Below are positions 52,610-64,000 of a stretch of 64,000 nucleotides of DNA, in pieces. The notes below the pieces were generated by a model, which made no database searches, was not told the DNA's origin, and worked only from the letters and a program-made list of their open reading frames with translations. The position numbers and the translations under genes were made by a program. Each line of letters starts with the position of its first letter. The first letter of the stretch is position 1. Where the stretch lies: positions 111,184-175,183 of the forward strand of contig VXCM01002104.1 in NCBI GenBank assembly GCA_014773175.1, written 5' to 3'. The DNA comes from Lucifuga dentata (taxonomy: Eukaryota; Chordata; Actinopteri; Ophidiiformes; Bythitidae).

Positions 52610-53997
52610 GGTGCAGAGATTCTTCACACTAAAAACTCACAAAAAAGAGTTCAGAAGCGAAGTGGAGTCTGTGAGAGGAACTGAAGTGAAGAGAACTCCT
52701 CTTCAAATCAATTAATATATGGTCGCGGCCACGAGGGAAGGAAGAGGAGGAGGAGCGCGGAGCATCATGCCGCCTTCAGAAGCTATCGGATTTACAACAA
52801 TTATATAGAAATACTAAGTCCTCTCCATTTTAAATCATCCCCTTCTCCCGCTGAAATTTCGATTACTTTACACATTTTCATTTATTTCCATGATTGATTT
52901 ATGCATTTAATTCAGTTCAATTCTGTGAGTGATATTGTTCTGTTAAAGTCTCGAAATTGTCCCTGTGTTTCCCCACATCTAAACGTTGTTTTCTAAGAGC
53001 TGAAATAAACATGTTCAGCTTGATAATGACACTGATTTTCACCTGGCATCTACATTTTGCACATCAGGTCACTCCAACCTCTAAATTAGAACAGGGTAGT
53101 AGATTTTAAGCATATTGTTATTATAACTTGGATAAAGCAATTGTTATAGGATTAAAAAACTACAGCCCACTCGAGCCCTAATTAGTGTGACAATTAGAGG
53201 TGGAAAGCTGGGATAGGGATATCTTAACTGATATAAATTTGAGGTTTGTCTGTAAAATTAAAATTTATTTTACTCTTTTCATTCTAAGATGCATCAAAAT
53301 CTATCTAGTGGCTGTCATTAGATCGGGTGAAAAAATCGCATTCTAGTGTCCATATTCTTAAATATTACACAATTCTAACAAAATTGCTTTGACCGTGATC
53401 AAATAAATCAAAGAAATCCCAAACCAGTGACGATTGTTACTTTCTGCGACTTTCTGCGTTGCACCTGAATGCAGCATTTGAGGCTTTGAGGCGAATCTGT
53501 GACAACCTTATAAGGAGTAGCGAGAACACTTTTACAAATATGTATATAATAATACATAACTATATTTCAGACTGATCCAAGGTACACGTTATAAAGATTT
53601 AAGAAATAAAAGGGAGAGAAAACAAAATAAAGAGCATATTTTCACGACAAACTCATCATTTATTAAACAAATATTGTGTTTCTCTACACGGATATTTGTT
53701 TTTATTTTCAGTAACATAAAAAAAAATCTAAAACGCTTGTGAAATATTAACTACTTTAGAAACGATGAGCTCACAAATCGCAGTCAATCAGCGATGCCCA
53801 GTTGCGCCCCCTGTTGTGGATTTAGAAAACTGCCATGTTGTTTGTATCGTGAACATTAAACGCCATGTTAATACGCACGTATAAAGTTATGTTATAGCAG
53901 TATCCCGTGGTAATAAATACAAGTAGCAAATATCAAAGTCATACAGGTTTTACAAATCACAAAATATATTCTTTGGTGGAAAATACATTTTTGCAAC
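52610..53997. other. lasp1 upstream region
   Basis: GC- and purine-rich sequence just upstream of the lasp1 ATG (52720-52770) is the likely promoter and 5' UTR region; I see no clear TATA box. From there to the tRNA gene the DNA is AT-rich with no gene seen. Confidence 0.55.
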
Positions 53998-54069
53998 GGG
54001 GGTATAGCTCAGTGGTAGAGCATTTGACTGCAGATCAAGAGGTCCCCGGTTCAAATCCGGGTGCCCCCT
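53998..54069 (+). tRNA. tRNA-Cys (GCA)
   Basis: A 72-base cloverleaf. The acceptor stem GGGGGTA pairs with TGCCCCC (one T-G), with discriminator T at 54069. The A box is TAGCTCAGTGGTAGAGCA, and the anticodon GCA is at 54030-54032 within TTTGA-CTGCAGA-TCAAG. The B box is GGTTCAAATCC with a CCCGG/CCGGG T stem. CCA is not encoded, as expected in eukaryotes. A TTGTTTT run just after 54069 can end Pol III transcription. The gene looks intact. Confidence 0.96.
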
Positions 54070-55593
54070 TGTTTTCCTTTCGTCTTTATTTTCGTCATTC
54101 TCGTGGCGAACTGTCAATAAATGCCCCATGGCTGCAAACAGTTGACGTGAAAACGCAGTTTTGTGCTGCTAAAGGCACGGGCGATAAAGCTGAAACATGC
54201 ACATTCTTGGCCCGAGTTTATTACCCGTGAAAGCTGTGGATCATAATTTTAAAACCTAATACGCTGACAATCGTAAATTTGAAATGGGATCATTGAATTC
54301 TTTCAACAATTTAAATTAACAAACACGGCGAATATTGCTGTAAAAAAACATTGTCTTGTGCGTTTTTCTTCCTAAAATCTCGATGTCAGCATTTGTGAAA
54401 AAAATAAAATTTCATTTGAGTTAAGACATCTTCCTCCTTTTACCTCACGATCAGGTACACCTGTTCATTTTCACGACTGAATGGGAAGGAGACCGACACC
54501 AGATTGGAACAAAAAACAAGCAAATTTTCATCTAAAAAGTTCAATAACAACGTAGATCATCTGCTTTAACTCCAATGGAGAAGAAATCACTAATGGAAAT
54601 AAAACCCAAAAACTGACTTTGAATCAGCTCTTAATGGCAGGAGGGGGAACCGTTTCTTCTGGTAATAGTAATTTATCTTAATTTCTGGCTACTTGATTCA
54701 AGCTTTTTACTACTTAATTTATGATGTGTGTATGTGTGTGTGTGTGTGTGTTTTTTTTTTTATAAGACATGCTGCTTGTGTGCTGTCTGTCTACCACATA
54801 ATTTGTTATATCTAATAATTTTAGCAGTCACTACTTCACCTGGATAGTCAAAATATTCAAAGTTTTGGTGGCAAATTGTACACATGATCTATTTGACAGT
54901 GCAAGAGAGACTGTATAGCTCAAGATGGTCTGTGATATTTGTTTCAACTCAATAGAGCACAAAATTTAATATCAAAACTCACCACCAATGTTTATTTGAA
55001 GATGTTTAAACAGAAAGGTTCAAAGAAAACTCAGAAATTTGTTCATCAAAACAATATTTCTCCAGAAGAATTCAAGATGGTCATTGTAATCACTATCAGT
55101 TACACAGCTGGATATCTGTTGCAGTAAAGTCCACATGGATATAGCATTTTATAAACCAATCATGGCTCACATACACATTCATAAAACAAAAATAGCTCAT
55201 AAACTAAATCAAAACAAAACCACATAGTTAAGATGAACTGTACAGTTTGCAGTATGAAGGCTACTTAGATTCATTCCCTGACAACCCTTTGCATTGGTGG
55301 GTCGTGGACAGTTACACTTTTGCTCACAAAACTTCTGTACAGTCAGCTTCCTCTTGGATCTTCCCCACTCTCCAACATGGCAAATCCCCCCTGTGTGATG
55401 GCAAAGAGCAAGAGACACAGAGAAAGCTCGCAAGAGCTACAGCAGCAGTTACAGTAGACACTGTCCAGCCACCAAGGTTGGAGAAGGAACATTCTGCGTC
55501 AACAATTGGCCTGGTTGTCCCTGTTTGTCCCCATGTAATACTTTTGCAGTCCTCAAGATGGTGCCCTCACTTCCCCTGGATGTTGAGGCCATT
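54070..55593. other. Region between the tRNA gene and the plxdc1 3' end
   Basis: Mostly AT-rich, with a TG microsatellite at 54725-54751. The part next to 55593 is probably the plxdc1 3' UTR (- strand). Open frames here match no family I know. Confidence 0.5.
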
Positions 55594-61056
<5,463 letters not shown>

Positions 61057-64000
61057 CTAGAACAAAACAGGCATTATGGTAACTGAACACTGTGTCCACA
61101 TGTGTGGATCTAGTGGAGAAATCCGGGCCTCATTCCACAAATGGAGCAATTGAGTCCACGAACAAACTGATGTTTCCCAAAATATGTGGGGTGAAGAGTT
61201 CTGTCGCCATGTTTTTCTCATGCTGTACTGTTGTTATGCTTTAGCAATCCTTCACCTGTTATGCACCATCAAATTCACTCAGTTCTTTCACAAATTAAGC
61301 AAATTATTCTATGCTCCACAAAATGATTTTTTTTTTTTTTTANTTTTTTTTTTTTTTTAGATTAGGCAGCTTTAAAGAAAAAAAAAAACAATTTTTGATT
61401 TGCTCCTGGACATCAAAAACAGTGAAGCATATAACCGCTTTCCCTGTGGTCACATCTGCTTTTTATTGGTTACCATAATGTGGGTCATTAACAGGCAGAC
61501 ATGTCCACAGAAAATCAAATCAATGTTTAAGGACTTTTTGGCAGTAAATCACATGTAGAAAAAAACATGACCGAAGCACCAGGAAAACAGGAAGCATGAG
61601 TGTCTCTCCATCTGCCACGCAGTGATACCGCGATGTGTTCTTTGAAAACCAATATTGAGGCACATGTGTTTTGTTTGGACTCAGCTGTATGCAAATGAAA
61701 TGTGATTATTAATCAATTGTAAAGTATGATGAACCTTTATTTTCTGCCAGTGTTCTTCATTTGCCAAGCAATTCACAATACTGCATGCACGTGGAGCTAC
61801 ATCTGAGTGGATGTGTGTGTCCAATATGTGTGTATGTGCGTTCTGTACACATTGACCTGCAGTCATATGGGTTTTTTTTTTTTATGTCATCTGCTCAACA
61901 GATGGTTGTTTATATTTTCACATGTACTTTCCTTGAGGAATATATTCCTTTTCATTTTTTACCATAAACTGAGCCGAGACTCACTGCCCCTCTGTACATG
62001 ATTGGTTAGCCTATCAACAGAGCTGTGAGATCGGAAGAGGTTGCTGATGTTCAGTGGGGTGAAGGTCTCTGCTCATTTTCCACTGAAGAAATACACTGGA
62101 GGGAACAAATCCAGTTTGCTGCCTGTTTTATGAGAGCTGTTAGTTCACTGAACAGGGCTATTAAGTAATGGCATGCTATGAACATCTTCAAAAAGAGGAA
62201 ACGAGAGAAGCCAATCTGTGGTGGAAACCCCCACATTAGCAAAAAAAAAAAAAAAAAANAAAAAAAAAAAAAAAAAGAAAGAAGAAGAATTTCTTTGTGT
62301 TGAAATATAAAATGGGGATGTAATATCTAATTACTGCTGCAACTTATGAAATTCTCAAACTCAAAAAAAAAAGAGTCTTTCAGCTGGACTTGTCATCAGC
62401 TAATGGATATATTAGCAATAGATGTTAGATGTTCACCTATGGCTGGACTCAATTAACTTAATTTCTCAGGAGTACTGAATAGAGAACAGAAATTTGAAAC
62501 AGTTTGTAAATGTATTCATGTTTAGACCAACAGAAAGCTGCACCCCATGGATATTTTTCATATTTGGAAAGTTCTGTTTTTTATCCGTAAAATTGGAATT
62601 GGTTCTGGTTCTCAGGCTTAAAGTCGAGCACAAATTGAAGGAATTCAGTGCGTAAAAGGTAACTTTTAAATAAAGTGAGTGAGCAAAATGTAGAGAGAAA
62701 CAGAGAATTTTAAAAAATGGGACAAGAGAACCAAATGGAGAGAGAGCATCACTCACACAAGGGAGGTGGCTGTAATGAGGAATCTTGTTTGATTACGGTG
62801 CAGTGGAAGCTATTTCCGCAGCTTCAGAATGAGAGGCTCTTAAATGGGTCAAACTGGCAGCGCTCATCACTGCCAAACAGCTGAGGAGGTGTCAGATAGC
62901 AGAGGGAGGGCATGAAGAAGAGAAATGTGATGAGGAGGAATAACAGCAGTGAATAAGGGACAATACATTGGTTATTATCGTATCACCATAAAGTCCCTTA
63001 GCAATCAAAAGAAACCAAATATTGACGCATAATGACGTTGTGATTCCTGCTCATAGAAAACACTTTTCACTTTAGTTTACAGTGAACAAGGTCATCTAGT
63101 GGAGAGGACAGTTTTAGACAATTTCCATTAACAGGAAATGAAGAGAAAACTAGTAAACGTATTGTTGCCTACTGTTGCGTTCAACTTACTCGGAACTCAG
63201 ACCTCCTGCGAGGGAAAACGTCCCCTCAGCCTGGAATTCCTACTTGGAAAGTCGGCCAAGATTCCTCAACTCAGAGTTTAGTATTGACATCATTTCAATA
63301 TGGCTGCTCACATCATAAACAATAATTTCTTAATTTAGAAATGAACATGTAGAAGATTTTTTTGTCAAATCAGTCAGCCCAACGACACAATAACAGGATA
63401 AACATCTAACACTGGCAACATAGTCGCTGTTTTGAAAAGGTTTCTTTTGGTCCAACAGAGTAAATAAGACAAAAGTTTTCATGGAAGTGTCTATGTTGTC
63501 TCCCACTTTGTTTTGCTTGAACACATGGCGGTTGCAACTGATGTAAATCTGAGTTACAGCTTCCCAGTTCTGAGATACAATATGCATAAGAATGCATATG
63601 CATTTACAGTTTGCCACAGTATTTTTTTTTTTTTTTTTAANTTTTTTTTTTTTTTTTTAAATAACAGCAATAAACAGCTATGTTATCTAATTTCACTTTT
63701 ATTGATTATTCTTTTTTAATATTCAACATAAGCACTAAAAAACAAATCAGTCCTAAATGTGTTTATACACTTTTTTCTCAAAATTTGTCTGGAACATCTC
63801 GAACCTGTAACCCAGTCTGGCTGCCTGGATGAATGATGAAGCCTGCATGAATGATGAAGGCTCAAAAACAGTTCTTTGAGTGGGCTGTGCTTATGTAAGA
63901 TCTTCATTTAAGATGATCACGGTAGCGTTTGGTCTGGTCTTCTTCTTCTTTTCCTTTCGGCTTTCCCTTCAGGGGTCACCACAGCGAATCATCTGCCTCC
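61057..64000. other. plxdc1 intron 1 or upstream region
   Basis: No coding exon could be supported here. Homopolymer joins with single Ns lie at 61343, 62259 and 63641. The last 66 bases look like a known fish repeat end. Since the plxdc1 signal-peptide exon is missing, this is most likely its long first intron. Confidence 0.5.
63935..64000. repeat. Fish interspersed repeat end, cut by the window edge
   Basis: The words TTCCTTTCGGCTTTCCCTTC and AGGGGTCACCACAGCGAATC form a motif seen again and again in fish genomes, usually as the tail of a LINE-like element. The family is not certain from 66 bases. Confidence 0.5.

Overview
This window is vertebrate nuclear DNA from a ray-finned (teleost, probably percomorph) fish. 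Its genes are split into many short exons with GT-AG introns. The predicted proteins read as vertebrate families throughout, and an intron-containing, two-cysteine type I interferon of fish type lies beside cd79b. The background is AT-rich, with microsatellites, MITE-like palindromes and many single-N contig joins. I saw no prokaryotic or viral gene, no CRISPR array and no operon.

Layout from left to right. A complete voltage-gated sodium channel alpha gene of the Nav1.4 type (scn4a, + strand, 26 coding exons, 580-13164) is followed by about 4 kb of 3' UTR and intergenic DNA. Next come cd79b (+, 17235-20111) and, tail to tail with it, a five-exon type I interferon (-, 22047-20829) with a recognisable TATA box and IRF element. 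plekhm1 (+, 26593-33600) lies head to head with the interferon. A kelch-repeat gene closest to klhdc1 (+, 37020-44843) follows. Then come lasp1 (-, 52609-46187), a tRNA-Cys(GCA) gene (+, 53998-54069), and plxdc1 (-, 61056-55594), whose first coding exon is not visible.

The genes do not form one pathway. The block is recognisable as conserved synteny: SCN4A and CD79B are neighbours in mammals, LASP1 and PLXDC1 are close together on human 17q, PLEKHM1 is also on human 17q, and fish interferons are known next to cd79b. The klhdc1-like gene does not fit this picture. Two genes act in immunity: cd79b is the B-cell receptor signalling chain, and the interferon is the antiviral cytokine. plekhm1 links autophagosomes and late endosomes to lysosomes. 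scn4a encodes the muscle-type sodium channel. lasp1 encodes an actin adaptor. plxdc1 encodes a membrane receptor with a PSI region.

The points most worth a second look are as follows. (1) Two introns in scn4a lack GT-AG ends; one is U12-type with an apparent AT-AA pair. (2) lasp1 has a tandem duplicate of a nebulin-repeat exon, and one copy carries AT in place of GT at its donor. (3) An IRF/ISRE-like site and a plausible non-coding first exon lie between the interferon and plekhm1. (4) A family of long palindromic MITEs is present in three copies. (5) Exact 61-66 bp repeats on both sides of single Ns corrupt the plekhm1, klhdc1-like and lasp1 gene models. I found no clearly new biological system; these are the nearest candidates.
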